Shown: one piece after another, positions 19,895 through 29,092 of the stretch
Layout: each line of letters starts with the position of its first letter
Numbering within the stretch: position 1 is the stretch's first letter
Virus record (IMG/VR): IMGVR_UViG_3300021061_000034
Span: 1-39,950 of that record
Reading direction: 5' to 3' (one strand)
From: a virus
DNA: 39,950 nucleotides
Translations under genes and position numbers: made by a program
Notes under the pieces: generated by a model
Told to the model about the DNA's origin: nothing
Databases searched by the model: none
Seen by the model: only the letters and a program-made list of their open reading frames with translations

Positions 19895-21432
19895 AGCATC
19901 GCACCGACTTCAAAAACAATATCCGTGGACACCCACGAAACTTCAATTCCGTTCGATGCGGCTTGCAGTCTTGGTGCGGCGCAATACCCTATTCCTGTAA
20001 CGCTCTGCCACGGCTTTTGTACATCGAGACCGCCGCCCCACAATCCTGTATCCCATACCGATGTATCCCATACTCCGTAACTTGTCGGAGAAAACGAGAT
20101 CGTCGCGGTAGAGCCTGAATCGTTGAAATCGATATTCAGAGAGGAAAGTATTGACGGTGAGCCATTCGTTAGCAGAATGGTCCTCATCATCGTAAAGCGC
20201 TTGAGCCTTCCTCGCGTGCCTAAGTAGCTGAATGCCTGTTTCGCGGTGGCGTCTATGTTGGTTCCATTGTCTGCAAGGGTATTCCACGCCTTGCACACAA
20301 CCCCGTTTCCACCGAAATAGAGATCGCCATCGAATATTTCAAAACAATTGGCATCCCATCCGGTGAATTTGCACCAAGCTCCTGTGATGGAGTTCATCAC
20401 GTATTGTTCTTGGCTTCCTAGAGAGACGGGGACGTTCATTACAACCATCGTCCCTTCGGCAAAGAACGTCACATCCCATCCGAATGAATCACCGTAACTG
20501 ACCGCTGCGGTGTTCATCGCGCCTTGAATCTTGTCCGTCAATGCGACTCGCGGATTCGTTCTGTCTGAGATCAAGGCTTTCGACATCGGTAAAAGACCGT
20601 CTCGTGTAATTACAAGAAGGTCACCACCGAATTTGCGGAAACAGCGTCTACCGATTGGGGCGCCTAACTGCCATACACCAACTAGGAACCAATCGTCTGC
20701 GGACGAAGGATCGTTCCCCTTATAAACGATGAACTCACCTTCTGAAGTGATAAAAACGGCGTGATCGTCTACCCCTTCACCGGCATCAATCGTCCAGGTT
20801 CCCATTGCCATGAGATACCCGCCACGTTTTGCGACCGACCTAAAGTCGAAGGCAGAAGCCGCGCCGCCGATTGAATCAACCGGCAGATACCAAACCTTTA
20901 ACGTTTCCTTTTCGACGAACCAAAGACGTTTTTTGAAAACGTTTACGTGAATTAGGTTCGAGGTCGTAACGCCGGTAATGGATGGAGTCGACACGCCGGT
21001 TACCGCTGTCCAGGTAGCGCCGTCCCATAGCCTCGGGCTATCAGCACCGTTCACGCAATACAGAAAGTTTCCGCCAGCGGTGGCGAAGTTTGCCCATTGC
21101 CACCTAGCGTTTGTGAGTCCAGACTGAACCGCTGCACCCACTGCCCCGGATGATGTGACGTTGTAAAATGACGTTCCCGCCGCACAAAAGAAGGTTGACG
21201 TTGTGGGCGAGTTGTAGGGCATCAGGCTTTCCACCTGATTTCCTATTCCCGTTACATGATTGGAGTGCCCTTTCCTTAGAAGAACATCTCCAGTTCTAGG
21301 GAACCAGTTCTCCAACGTTACAGCATCTACCGGGTTCATATCCGCGATAGAGTCTCGTGCGTTCCAACCTCCTACCGGAGATGGGATAGAGACAGAGGAC
21401 GCGTTCTGCCTCTGAGCTACGCGGGTCATCAC
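19891..21432 (-). CDS. Tail nozzle / hub beta-propeller protein (P22 gp10-like)
   Basis: 513 residues. The start SIPSPVGGWNARDSIADMNP, DAVTLENWFPRTGDV, and repeated W/Y-rich beta strands (e.g. GVDDHAVFITSEGEFIVYKG) are typical of the tail hub or nozzle of short-tailed phages, a six-bladed propeller. These form the bottom of the tail tube below the adaptor. Genes upstream (adaptor) and downstream (ejection) support this. The stop overlaps the GNAT start; the start overlaps the adaptor stop. Confidence 0.75.
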   Translation of the reverse strand: MMTRVAQRQNASSVSIPSPVGGWNARDSIADMNPVDAVTLENWFPRTGDVLLRKGHSNHVTGIGNQVESLMPYNSPTTSTFFCAAGTSFYNVTSSGAVGAAVQSGLTNARWQWANFATAGGNFLYCVNGADSPRLWDGATWTAVTGVSTPSITGVTTSNLIHVNVFKKRLWFVEKETLKVWYLPVDSIGGAASAFDFRSVAKRGGYLMAMGTWTIDAGEGVDDHAVFITSEGEFIVYKGNDPSSADDWFLVGVWQLGAPIGRRCFRKFGGDLLVITRDGLLPMSKALISDRTNPRVALTDKIQGAMNTAAVSYGDSFGWDVTFFAEGTMVVMNVPVSLGSQEQYVMNSITGAWCKFTGWDANCFEIFDGDLYFGGNGVVCKAWNTLADNGTNIDATAKQAFSYLGTRGRLKRFTMMRTILLTNGSPSILSSLNIDFNDSGSTATISFSPTSYGVWDTSVWDTGLWGGGLDVQKPWQSVTGIGYCAAPRLQAASNGIEVSWVSTDIVFEVGAML

Positions 21433-22340
21433 GAACCGTACCCGCTATCAGGTATGTTGTCGTAACTGATAAGGACTGACGACAGACGCGGTGAAAACGA
21501 GAGTGTCGGGCTTCCAGCGTCGTTAGCTTTTGCAAATGACAGCTGGTCGTCGTAGTCACGTTTTAACGCGGTGGTATCAAACCCCTTAATCTCGAAATAC
21601 TTCAACTTCGTTCCCAGAACTATCAGGCGATCCGGGAAAATGCATGTATCGGTGTCTGCTGTGAATGATGCTTTATCTGGCGCAGTCGAGCCGGACGCAG
21701 TAACCCACAAATTGCTCACATACTCGAAACCAAGATAATCATTGGTCGAGATGATGGGCCATATTTGAAACTTGTTACCAAGGATTCGGTAACGGACTCT
21801 TGGACCTGTGGAGATGTACGAGCTTTTCAGGAATTGCCACTGTTGTGCGGTTTCAGGTCCCAACATCTCCCAGCGATTCGACTTGTCGTATTGGGTTCTA
21901 TCGACCTGTCTGTCATAGTCACTAGGAAGTGAGTATTTCGTCTGACCAAACGTGAAGGTGGTCCCGGTCGCCGTCACTGTTGCGGCTTGCGTTAATACCA
22001 CTGTCGTGCCGGCAGCACTCGATACATAGGTGTCTTGGTTAATGCCAGTACCAGTCACCATGAAATTTGAATCAAGACCCGAAATCGACGACATTCCGGT
22101 AAGCGATGTACTGCCAGACGTACTATCCCCGGTGTACTGGTAGTAAACCGTGGTAAACCTGTATTCCTTGGTTAACGCTTGCCACTGATGTTTTCGCTGA
22201 AGTTCATAACCTACCGCGTTCATCAACGCCAAAACCTGAACTACATCTTGATTTGTGCTGGACGCTACGGCACTCAATGACGTAGATGTCCCCAACTCGG
22301 TAACCACTTGATTAACGAGTTGGAGCATCGTGGAGGCCAT
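21429..22340 (-). CDS. Head-tail adaptor (P22 gp4-like)
   Basis: 303 residues. TMLQLVNQVVTELGTSTSLS, VVQVLALMNAVGYELQRKHQ and WQALTKEYRFTTV form the conserved N-terminal helical part of podovirus adaptors. The inserted beta-rich section (GSTSLTGMSSISGLDSNFMV) is followed by FGQTKYSLPSDYDRQVDRTQ, also conserved. The C-terminal helix FDTTALKRDYDDQLSFAK would pack on the portal. Twelve copies usually extend the portal and bind the nozzle. Coupled by 4-base overlap to the nozzle gene. Confidence 0.75.
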   Translation of the reverse strand: MASTMLQLVNQVVTELGTSTSLSAVASSTNQDVVQVLALMNAVGYELQRKHQWQALTKEYRFTTVYYQYTGDSTSGSTSLTGMSSISGLDSNFMVTGTGINQDTYVSSAAGTTVVLTQAATVTATGTTFTFGQTKYSLPSDYDRQVDRTQYDKSNRWEMLGPETAQQWQFLKSSYISTGPRVRYRILGNKFQIWPIISTNDYLGFEYVSNLWVTASGSTAPDKASFTADTDTCIFPDRLIVLGTKLKYFEIKGFDTTALKRDYDDQLSFAKANDAGSPTLSFSPRLSSVLISYDNIPDSGYGS

Positions 22341-22343
22341 TGG

Positions 22344-23018
22344 TTATTCCTTCTGTTCGCTCAAATTTACGGTGGCGTGGGTCGTAGACGATTCGGTCTG
22401 AGTGCGTTTCGTGTACTTGCGTTTCTTCGGCTCGCTTGAATTCTGCGAAGCCTTCATTTCTTCGATCATCTTCATGAGTTGCGCCTGACCGTCTTGCAGG
22501 GCTTTGATCTGCGCGTCTTTATTCGCAAGTTCTTCTGCCTGCTTCTGAGCAAGGGCGGAGTCTTTGGCTTGCGCGAGAAACGCTTGAGCCTTTTGGCGCA
22601 TGGTGTAGCCGTCCATGCCGATATGCTGCACCTGCAAATCTGAAGCGTTGGCGATCTGGTCTACGGTGTAGAACTTTTTACCTTTGAGTTCTTCCGCGCG
22701 AGACCGAGTGATCGCAGGCCATTCCGTAAGCGGTGTCCCCACTACCTGCTCATGATCGCCTTGACTGTTCTTGAACACCGCCCATTGACGGGGGAAACGA
22801 ATCTTGTGTTCTTCGCGAGCCGGGGTGTCGATAATGTTCAACGCATTTCCGGGCGTCATGATTTCCACGTACTCAACGTCCGTGTAAATGTCACGTCCCG
22901 CGATGGAGCTTTGGTAATCATTTCGTACCGAACGGATGTAAAACTTGACGTGCAAAATATCGTCAGGGTTTCGAGCGCCTACAAAATTCGTGTTATTCAC
23001 ATCAGAAGCAAGGTTCAT
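22344..23018 (-). CDS. Virion-region protein with C-terminal coiled coil, unknown
   Basis: 224 residues. An N-terminal part with HVKFYIRSVRNDYQSSIAGR and the pattern PRQWAVFKNSQGDHEQVVGT is conserved in podoviruses next to capsid genes. The middle contains ALAQKQAEELANKDAQIKAL (coiled coil), then a basic KKRKYTKRTQT. Perhaps a head-completion or scaffold-like protein; no family named. It is preceded by a strong terminator. Confidence 0.6.
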   Translation of the reverse strand: MNLASDVNNTNFVGARNPDDILHVKFYIRSVRNDYQSSIAGRDIYTDVEYVEIMTPGNALNIIDTPAREEHKIRFPRQWAVFKNSQGDHEQVVGTPLTEWPAITRSRAEELKGKKFYTVDQIANASDLQVQHIGMDGYTMRQKAQAFLAQAKDSALAQKQAEELANKDAQIKALQDGQAQLMKMIEEMKASQNSSEPKKRKYTKRTQTESSTTHATVNLSEQKE

Positions 23019-23042
23019 GCATGTCCTTTAAGTAGTTAAAGG

Positions 23043-23075
23043 GGATAAAAGAAAGGGGGCGCTGTGTGCGCCCCC
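23043..23075 (-). terminator. Intrinsic terminator after the capsid decoration gene
   Basis: On the minus strand GGGGGCGC-acaca-GCGCCCCC (23075-23055) is followed by TTTCTTTTA. It lies between the decoration gene (ends 23085) and the next late gene. As in other phages, a leaky terminator here would enrich capsid and decoration mRNA over downstream tail mRNA. Confidence 0.85.
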
Positions 23076-23084
23076 GTTAACGTC

Positions 23085-23561
23085 TTACAGCGTGCGACCG
23101 ATGATCGGCCAATCCAGAATACCGGCTGCCAAGTTACTTGCCTCCGCAGCGGTCGTGGACAGACCATTAACTACCTCTGCACCGGCTGTAGCGTCGTCGT
23201 CTACACGACCCGCCGTAGCAGTAGTGTTAACGATGGTGTGTACCGCGCAGCTCGTCCCAACACTGATCGAGCCCACAACACCGTAGCGTTGCACCCAGCC
23301 CCACTCATTGTCAGCGAGAGCGACAACCACCACACCCACGGGAAGACCCTGACCCGTGCCAGGGGCAGAGGTTGTAGTGGTTGCGGGTGTTGCGTCGCCT
23401 AATTCATCGATTTGAACGACGTTGCCCACAGAGAGAGTGCCGTTCGCGCGAACGAATTGGTATCCCTTACCATCCGCATCGAAACCAACTTGTCCGAGCT
23501 TGAACGGCGGAACACCAGTGGAGGCAACTACGAGGTTAGGATCAATACCAAGAATATACAT
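23085..23561 (-). CDS. Capsid decoration / structural protein
   Basis: 158 residues, beta-rich and alanine/threonine-rich. YILGIDPNLVVASTGVPPFK, GKGYQFVRANGTLSVGNVVQ, and GLPVGVVVVALADNEWGWVQ recall small beta-tulip or jelly-roll decoration proteins next to capsid genes, a family loosely like DUF2190. It would stabilise the HK97-fold shell. Directly downstream of the major capsid gene and upstream of a terminator. Confidence 0.65.
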   Translation of the reverse strand: MYILGIDPNLVVASTGVPPFKLGQVGFDADGKGYQFVRANGTLSVGNVVQIDELGDATPATTTTSAPGTGQGLPVGVVVVALADNEWGWVQRYGVVGSISVGTSCAVHTIVNTTATAGRVDDDATAGAEVVNGLSTTAAEASNLAAGILDWPIIGRTL

Positions 23562-23570
23562 GTGTCCCCC

Positions 23571-24605
23571 TTAAGCGATCAGCACGCCGCAGAACTGCGG
23601 CCCGCTGGAGGTCATGTTGCCCGCCCAACCGATCAGCTTAACAATCGCGTCCTGGTTGACGGCTTGACGCTCACCGCCAATAGGCACGAAGTTACGATCA
23701 CGATGAGGACGGAAGAAGAGGAAATCAGTGTTCAGCGCCCACATGTGAGCGGAAGTTGCACCGCTCGAAGACACCGACGAACTTACCGCACCACTGATAC
23801 CGCCACCCAAAACCACGTCAGCCGCCATACCGCCGCCGTAGAACTTCAATTCAGGGCCAAACCCAGCACCGGCTGAACCTGAACCGCTCTCAGACGTGAT
23901 GCGCTGGATGGACTGAAGAGAATTGACGTACAGGGAGTAATACGTGGTATCCGCTACCCATAGATTCGGCTTGTTCGAACCGCGAACCAGACGAAGACCG
24001 AGCGTGGTCATGTATTTCTGAATGTTCGTGGCGCTAACAGCACCACCGCCATCCGCCACACCGGCATATTTCTGAGAACGCCAGAACGACCACGTAGCGC
24101 GATTGATACCGCCGTAAGTTCCCGTCGTCGGGTCATCCGGCACCGCCGCCGCAAGACCCGTCAGGTTCTTGCCACTATTTCCCGTACCGTCTTGGTACAG
24201 GTCATAGTCAATGCGATTCATCAACTGCGCTTCGGTGACTTTGATGCGTCCTTCCATGAGGTCGATGATTTGCTCCTTGCTTGCGTTCTGGAGCATTTCA
24301 AGACCGGACATGGTGACGGCACCGGCATACTGCGCGATGGAAAACTGCGCCGCACTGATGGGGCTGTTGGGACTGATGTCGAGAACTTCATAACCCGAAT
24401 ACGAGTTCACATTGATGGAACTCGAATCGGAATACATGATTTCTTCGAGGATGACGTTACCGCCACCGAAGGGACGAATATTTCCCTTCGCCTTGAGACG
24501 ACGGAGCAACGCGTTATTGTTGGTAACGTTGTCCGCCAGCTCGCCGGAACGATTCTGGATGGTCGTGGCGATAATGTCCGTGATTGCACTATTTGCAAAG
24601 GCCAT
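23571..24605 (-). CDS. Major capsid protein (HK97-fold)
   Basis: 344 residues. DIIATTIQNRSGELADNVTN, ALLRRLKAKGNIRPFGGGNV, and the ISPNSPISAAQFSIAQYAGA segment are typical of a podovirus/siphovirus HK97-fold capsid family. VTEAQLMNRIDYDLYQDGTG includes the spine helix. The C-terminal part FFRPHRDRNFVPIGGERQAV resembles the P domain end. It assembles the icosahedral head. The gene has a good ribosome site and follows the scaffold gene, the usual order. Confidence 0.85.
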   Translation of the reverse strand: MAFANSAITDIIATTIQNRSGELADNVTNNNALLRRLKAKGNIRPFGGGNVILEEIMYSDSSSINVNSYSGYEVLDISPNSPISAAQFSIAQYAGAVTMSGLEMLQNASKEQIIDLMEGRIKVTEAQLMNRIDYDLYQDGTGNSGKNLTGLAAAVPDDPTTGTYGGINRATWSFWRSQKYAGVADGGGAVSATNIQKYMTTLGLRLVRGSNKPNLWVADTTYYSLYVNSLQSIQRITSESGSGSAGAGFGPELKFYGGGMAADVVLGGGISGAVSSSVSSSGATSAHMWALNTDFLFFRPHRDRNFVPIGGERQAVNQDAIVKLIGWAGNMTSSGPQFCGVLIA

Positions 24606-24623
24606 TATCTAATCTCCAAAGAA

Positions 24624-25649
24624 TTAAACCCGCGCGCTGTATTCATCGAACGCTTTCTCGATGGTTGAGCGCAACCCTTTGCCATCCGCAGACGTTACCG
24701 GCCCTGTAGGGGTACTCGATTTAACGCTTACGGCTTTGGCGCGCGCATTGGCCGCAGCTTTTGCCGCTTCATCACGTTTCCTCTGTTCGTCAGCCTCACG
24801 CTGTTTAGCTTGAGCCTGTTCATAGAGGTCGGAATGACGCGGCATACGAAGTGCGGCGTGATACGCAGATTCCAGGTCGTCCACGAGTCCTTGCTGGAGT
24901 AGTCCAGCCATCGTTTCCCGCACCTGCTCGAAATATGGAAAGTCGCCACGCTTGGAAAATTGTTGGATTTCCTGCGTGGCTTGCTGCTCGAATAACAACT
25001 CTTGAACAACCCGTCTCATGTCCTGCTGTGGAGCCTGTGGGGCTTGGTACGGCTGAACTTGAGGGTTGAAATAAACTCGACCGTCTTGACCTTGTGCGAA
25101 TAAGGACTCAAGCGGTACTTGATAGTCTTGGGCCAGCTTCAGGAACATGGACAACTTTTGTTCCGGTGAACCCATGACTAGAGCCTGATGAGCGTGTCCG
25201 AGATTGGAAATCCACTCATTCGGCTTAATGTTGTGTTGCTGAAGGATCGGCATAAATGGCGCCACGGCATCCACCAATGGTTTTGCCTGATCCCATTCTT
25301 GTTTGTACGTTGAGACCCCTTTCGCGAACTCCTGCTCCCTTTGGGAGAGGTATTCCGCTAGTTTTGGGTCCAACTTGTCCCAATGTTCCCAATAATCTTT
25401 CTTCCACGAGGAAGGACGTTGGGGACGTGCAGTAACTTGCGTCTGAGAACTTTGCTGATGCTCTGCGGCTTTCGCAAACCTACCAGCGGCGTCTCTGGCG
25501 CGCTCGGCGTCGGTTTGTGCTTGTGTCGATTGAGTCTGAGTATCGACCGTCGTTTGTGGAGTTTGGGTTTGTGTGGCTTCCGCCGTTACCGTATCGAACG
25601 CGCTTGAAATCGTGTCGCGCAGAGTAGTCTGCGTAGTCTCGTTTTCCAT
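24624..25649 (-). CDS. Scaffolding protein
   Basis: 341 residues, acidic, glutamine-rich and helical. It begins NETTQTTLRDTISSAFDTVT with a long T/Q-rich disordered section. WKKDYWEHWDKLDPKLAEYL is a helical core shared with other podovirus scaffolds. The C-terminus is basic and coiled (EADEQRKRDEAAKAAANARA), as needed to bind the coat. It lies directly upstream of the major capsid gene. It would guide procapsid assembly and then exit. No protease motif is seen. Confidence 0.75.
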   Translation of the reverse strand: MENETTQTTLRDTISSAFDTVTAEATQTQTPQTTVDTQTQSTQAQTDAERARDAAGRFAKAAEHQQSSQTQVTARPQRPSSWKKDYWEHWDKLDPKLAEYLSQREQEFAKGVSTYKQEWDQAKPLVDAVAPFMPILQQHNIKPNEWISNLGHAHQALVMGSPEQKLSMFLKLAQDYQVPLESLFAQGQDGRVYFNPQVQPYQAPQAPQQDMRRVVQELLFEQQATQEIQQFSKRGDFPYFEQVRETMAGLLQQGLVDDLESAYHAALRMPRHSDLYEQAQAKQREADEQRKRDEAAKAAANARAKAVSVKSSTPTGPVTSADGKGLRSTIEKAFDEYSARV

Positions 25650-25651
25650 AG

Positions 25652-25939
25652 TTACCTTAGTTTCTCGTTCGCCACACGAATGAGCGTTTCTTTAAGCCCC
25701 GGTGGCGGTGCAAGGGGCTTGCGCGGTTTACTTAGGCTTGAGTCGTTCCCAACTTCGATACACCCGTGTTGCTTCAAGTGGGCGCGATGCTGAGAACGTG
25801 ACTGGATAAGACTTCCGTCGATCATGGAGACATACGGTTGTATGTCGTTCATGACGTGCATGCTTGTGCTGTTGTAAGTTCTTTCGTACTCGTCCGCTGG
25901 AATCAGATTTAGTGTCTTAGGGTCTTGTATGTATCTCAT
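25652..25939 (-). CDS. Conserved small podovirus protein (LIPADEY family)
   Basis: 95 residues. MRYIQDPKTLNLIPADEYER, then IQPYVSMIDGSLIQSRSQHR and HLKQHGCIEVGND, are strongly conserved in phage genomes between the portal and scaffold genes. It might be a head-assembly accessory. Function unknown. The start overlaps the previous stop by 4 bases; the stop lies 2 bases before the scaffold start. Confidence 0.75.
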   Translation of the reverse strand: MRYIQDPKTLNLIPADEYERTYNSTSMHVMNDIQPYVSMIDGSLIQSRSQHRAHLKQHGCIEVGNDSSLSKPRKPLAPPPGLKETLIRVANEKLR

Positions 25940-26277
25940 TGCAGTAACAAGGTGACCGCGATTTCCTCTTCTTCCTGACGCTCTCGAATGACATTAAGCA
26001 ACCAGGACTTGTAGGTTTCGTTAGCCTCAAGACGCGACCAATCCACCGTCTGGATAGACGGGAGTTCGGATTTGCTAACGGTTTGAATAATCTCTTGAGC
26101 CTTCTCTTCGGTTTTGGGATCACCGAGCGCGATTTCGAAGGCTTGCTCTAACTTACTTCTGAGGCTTTCTTTGTCTTCACGGATTCGCTTACTGCGTTTG
26201 CGCTCTCCGTCGTGTGTGTCCTCTACTACAACTATCGTGCTATCGGTAAAGCTGTTTAAGAGGAACGTTAGAAACAC
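25936..26277 (-). CDS. Small protein between portal and scaffold, unknown
   Basis: 113 residues. A hydrophobic start (FLTFLLNSFTDSTIVVVEDT) is followed by a strongly charged helical part (GERKRSKRIREDKESLRSKL, then ETYKSWLLNVIRERQEEEE). It could be membrane-directed or a helical scaffold-like partner. Not recognised. The ATG overlaps the portal stop by one base. Confidence 0.6.
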   Translation of the reverse strand: MFLTFLLNSFTDSTIVVVEDTHDGERKRSKRIREDKESLRSKLEQAFEIALGDPKTEEKAQEIIQTVSKSELPSIQTVDWSRLEANETYKSWLLNVIRERQEEEEIAVTLLLQ

Positions 26278-28586
26278 TAATTAACGACCTCTGGAAGTTC
26301 TTCAGAGGTCCACACGCCATCTGGACCCTTCGTGACCTTCGCTCGCTTCTTCCTGGGCTGCATGGACTGCTGGATAGACTCGTTAAGCTGCTGTACAGCC
26401 TGAGAAATACTGCTTGCCGCTTCTTGGTAAACCTCCACGCTCGCCTCGGACATCGTTTTGATGTTCTCAGCAATCTGCGCAAGGTCTTTAGCGGCATTGG
26501 ACAAGGTGTTATCCACGTCCGCTTCTTCTTTAAGTCTTGTGGCTTCTTGGAACTTGCTCTGGATGTCCGTTACGGACTTCGTGTAGTTCTGTTCAAGACC
26601 AAATGCTTCTTCACGGAACCCAAGTGCCTGTTCCTTCGCGCCGATCTCTAATCCTTTCTTGTCCAGTTCGAGGCCCTTCTTATCAAGCTCAAGGGCGGCT
26701 TTTTCGATATCGGTCCGCGTTTGCATCAACTGACTTTCACGGTCCATCAGCTCTTTCTTACTGTTCTCGATCTCCATCATCGCCTGTTCGACCTGCTTCG
26801 CCTTCTGGTCAATCTCGGCGTTACGTTGCTCCAGCTCTTGCTGAGGCATGACAGGGTTTTGTTTAAGTTGCTCGATGGTTTCTTCGAACGCGGCCTCTAC
26901 CGTCTTACCGACTTTGAACCCTCTTACCGCGAACTTAAGTAGTTCGCTCATCAGGGGAAGCATCTGCGGAGCTTGAGCGACGATTGGCTGCGTGTTCGCC
27001 ATGAACGAACCGACCGCTGTGAGGAATTCAGTTCGTGATTCCTTCTCGGCTTGTTCATCAAGGTAAACAAGCGTGTCCGCAGCGATCTCAATGCGGAAGG
27101 ACCGCATGGGATTTGGGCCAGGAGGCGAATCAGGGTTGGCCGCTCTCTCAGGCCCAATAAGCAATTCCAGAGCCTGCGGAACAATCTTCCTATCCGCTTC
27201 CGATAACTGATCCGCGCAACTGATCTTGAGAATCGTGTCCGGCGAGAAATGCCCGCAAATGATCTGCGCTTTGATCTGCAATACTTCGGTAGCGTATCTC
27301 GCCACTTCTTCTTGGTACTGCTTTAATCGAAGGCTCGCGTACTGGCCTTTGATTTGTTGAGCTGTGGCAGTCTCTGAGGCTTGAGTCTGACCACGGATAA
27401 TGTCCGAGATACCAGTGATCTCGTAAATCTGCCCCTTGATTTGCTCCATCGCTCCATAGGCTTCTCTTAACGCCTCGGCGATGGGTTTAAGGTCTACGAG
27501 AGAGATCGCACCTTGAAGGCCGTTCTTCTCGGCGAACGCGGCCCATTCCTTAACGGGGATCAGCGTGCCGTTAGAACCTTCCGTGAAGATACGGGCCAAC
27601 GCGGGGATAGAGGCGTCATAACCACCGGTAACCTTCAGCGCCTTTATAAGACCGTCTATGCGGTCGCAGATAACGTCCAACGCGACGGCTTGGTCCTGAT
27701 AAAGATAGAAATCAGGAACCGGAACCAATTTGTCATTGGTGAGTGTTGCGAATAGTGGCTTTGGACACGGGAAGAAGTCTTCCAGCCCTAACGGGTCTGG
27801 CTTCTCGTCTAAAACCTGCTTCATGGACGGACTCATCCAGATAGCGGTTTTGGTCTGCTTGTCCCAAATCTCGTAAATCTTGGCGCGGCTGCGGTTCTCG
27901 TCGCCACCAGCCTGTTTGTTCTTCTCGTCGTCCGGCTTGGAATCTAGGGGAATCTTCTTTCCCAATTCCTCGCCGAACCGCTCGATACATTGTTCACGCG
28001 TGAGATAGACGATACGCCAGACTGCGGTTACTTCTTCCCAAGTCCTAGCAACAGTGTGGCCAAAATCTCTCCAGTGAACGTAGTCGCAGGGGGAACATTC
28101 GTAATCAAGTTCCTCACCCGGCTTATCCTGGTCTTCAGAGATTTGATCGCCTTCTACCGGAAGGCCCTGCTCAACGGATTTGAAGTGTGGTTCATATCTG
28201 ACCCACGCTGTACCTCTGCCTCCAAGGAACCTGTCATAAATCGACGCCCTCAGCATCGAGGCGTAATCGTTGTATTTCTGTACTTCGTATTCCAAAGCAC
28301 GTTCAAGGATTAACGAGGCGACACGACCTACTTGGTCGTTGTCCTTGAATCTACGGCTTACGTCGGGCTTGGGTAGCTTGGCAAACGTCGCCGCTGATAA
28401 TGTCTGGACGTTCGACCAAAGGATATTGAACTTGCTTGAATCGTCCCCGGTCTTGCGGTTCTCATCCCGATAGCGCTTGAGGATTTTGACGACACGCGAT
28501 TCCCAATCTTTGAACTCGCGTTCATACCCTGCGATGTGTCCAGCCCACTTCTCTACTTCTGGGCTGACCTGCTCTTTTTTGGCCAT
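26277..28586 (-). CDS. Portal protein (P22-like podovirus type)
   Basis: 769 residues. The N-terminal domain (YEREFKDWESRVVKILKRYR, FNILWSNVQTLSAATFAKLP) and DYASMLRASIYDRFLGGRGT are standard for the P22/podovirus portal family. DYECSPCDYVHWRDFGHTVA lies in the wing; the region YGAMEQIKGQIYEITGISDI with RGQTQASETATAQQIKGQY is the most conserved. The C-terminus from about residue 590 is a long coiled coil (ELEQRNAEIDQKAKQVEQAM) forming the barrel inside the head. Twelve subunits make the DNA channel and terminase dock. A perfect 8-bp inverted repeat (26286-26310) lies at its 3' end. Confidence 0.85.
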   Translation of the reverse strand: MAKKEQVSPEVEKWAGHIAGYEREFKDWESRVVKILKRYRDENRKTGDDSSKFNILWSNVQTLSAATFAKLPKPDVSRRFKDNDQVGRVASLILERALEYEVQKYNDYASMLRASIYDRFLGGRGTAWVRYEPHFKSVEQGLPVEGDQISEDQDKPGEELDYECSPCDYVHWRDFGHTVARTWEEVTAVWRIVYLTREQCIERFGEELGKKIPLDSKPDDEKNKQAGGDENRSRAKIYEIWDKQTKTAIWMSPSMKQVLDEKPDPLGLEDFFPCPKPLFATLTNDKLVPVPDFYLYQDQAVALDVICDRIDGLIKALKVTGGYDASIPALARIFTEGSNGTLIPVKEWAAFAEKNGLQGAISLVDLKPIAEALREAYGAMEQIKGQIYEITGISDIIRGQTQASETATAQQIKGQYASLRLKQYQEEVARYATEVLQIKAQIICGHFSPDTILKISCADQLSEADRKIVPQALELLIGPERAANPDSPPGPNPMRSFRIEIAADTLVYLDEQAEKESRTEFLTAVGSFMANTQPIVAQAPQMLPLMSELLKFAVRGFKVGKTVEAAFEETIEQLKQNPVMPQQELEQRNAEIDQKAKQVEQAMMEIENSKKELMDRESQLMQTRTDIEKAALELDKKGLELDKKGLEIGAKEQALGFREEAFGLEQNYTKSVTDIQSKFQEATRLKEEADVDNTLSNAAKDLAQIAENIKTMSEASVEVYQEAASSISQAVQQLNESIQQSMQPRKKRAKVTKGPDGVWTSEELPEVVN

Positions 28587-28852
28587 TATCCCGCGCTAAA
28601 GAAGAACGTCACGTTGATCGTTCCGCCCAACGTCGCATAGCATCCGCTGGTGCAATACGCTGGAAATTTATGAAATCCAACGGCTGGCGTAATGGTGCCG
28701 CTAATGGCCGTGCCTGATGCGCCACCATCGCGAACAACGACAGTTCCGCTGGACGTGCTGTTGACGTAAAACCCAAGCAACTGACCTGACGTGAGGCTTA
28801 CCGCTCCTGATGCGGTGAGATTTACCGGCGTCCCGCTTTCAACTGTGATCAT
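28586..28852 (-). CDS. Small beta-rich virion protein (decoration or fibre-like)
   Basis: 88 residues. All beta, with GTVVVRDGGASGTAISGTIT and a final GGTINVTFFFSAG. Similar small beta-sandwich proteins are found between terminase and portal in podoviruses and are probably head-fibre or decoration proteins. Function unknown. Its stop overlaps the portal start by one base. Confidence 0.6.
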   Translation of the reverse strand: MITVESGTPVNLTASGAVSLTSGQLLGFYVNSTSSGTVVVRDGGASGTAISGTITPAVGFHKFPAYCTSGCYATLGGTINVTFFFSAG

Positions 28853-28864
28853 TTTTGTTCCTCG

Positions 28865-29092
28865 TTAACGCCTAATCGGCTGAATTCCCATCATTGGGGG
28901 TCGCTGAATACTGGGAGATTCAGGGTTTACCGGCTGACCGCGCATGATGGGTTTTTGATTGATCGCTGGCTGGTACGGCTGCGCCTGCATCATGGGCGGA
29001 CGGCTGAACTGTGGTTGCATAGGCTGACGCTGTGGAATCACATGTCCAATCGAGCCGCCGTACTGTGGTGCGGCTGGGGATTTGCCTTTCAC
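28865..29092 (-). CDS. Proline/glutamine-rich disordered protein
   Basis: 75 residues. It is essentially disordered: the pattern PQRQPMQPQFSRPPMMQAQP is dominated by P, Q and M. Such short proline-rich products exist near terminase genes but have no known role. It follows the terminase stop by a single base and continues to near the next gene. Low information. Confidence 0.5.
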   Translation of the reverse strand: MKGKSPAAPQYGGSIGHVIPQRQPMQPQFSRPPMMQAQPYQPAINQKPIMRGQPVNPESPSIQRPPMMGIQPIRR

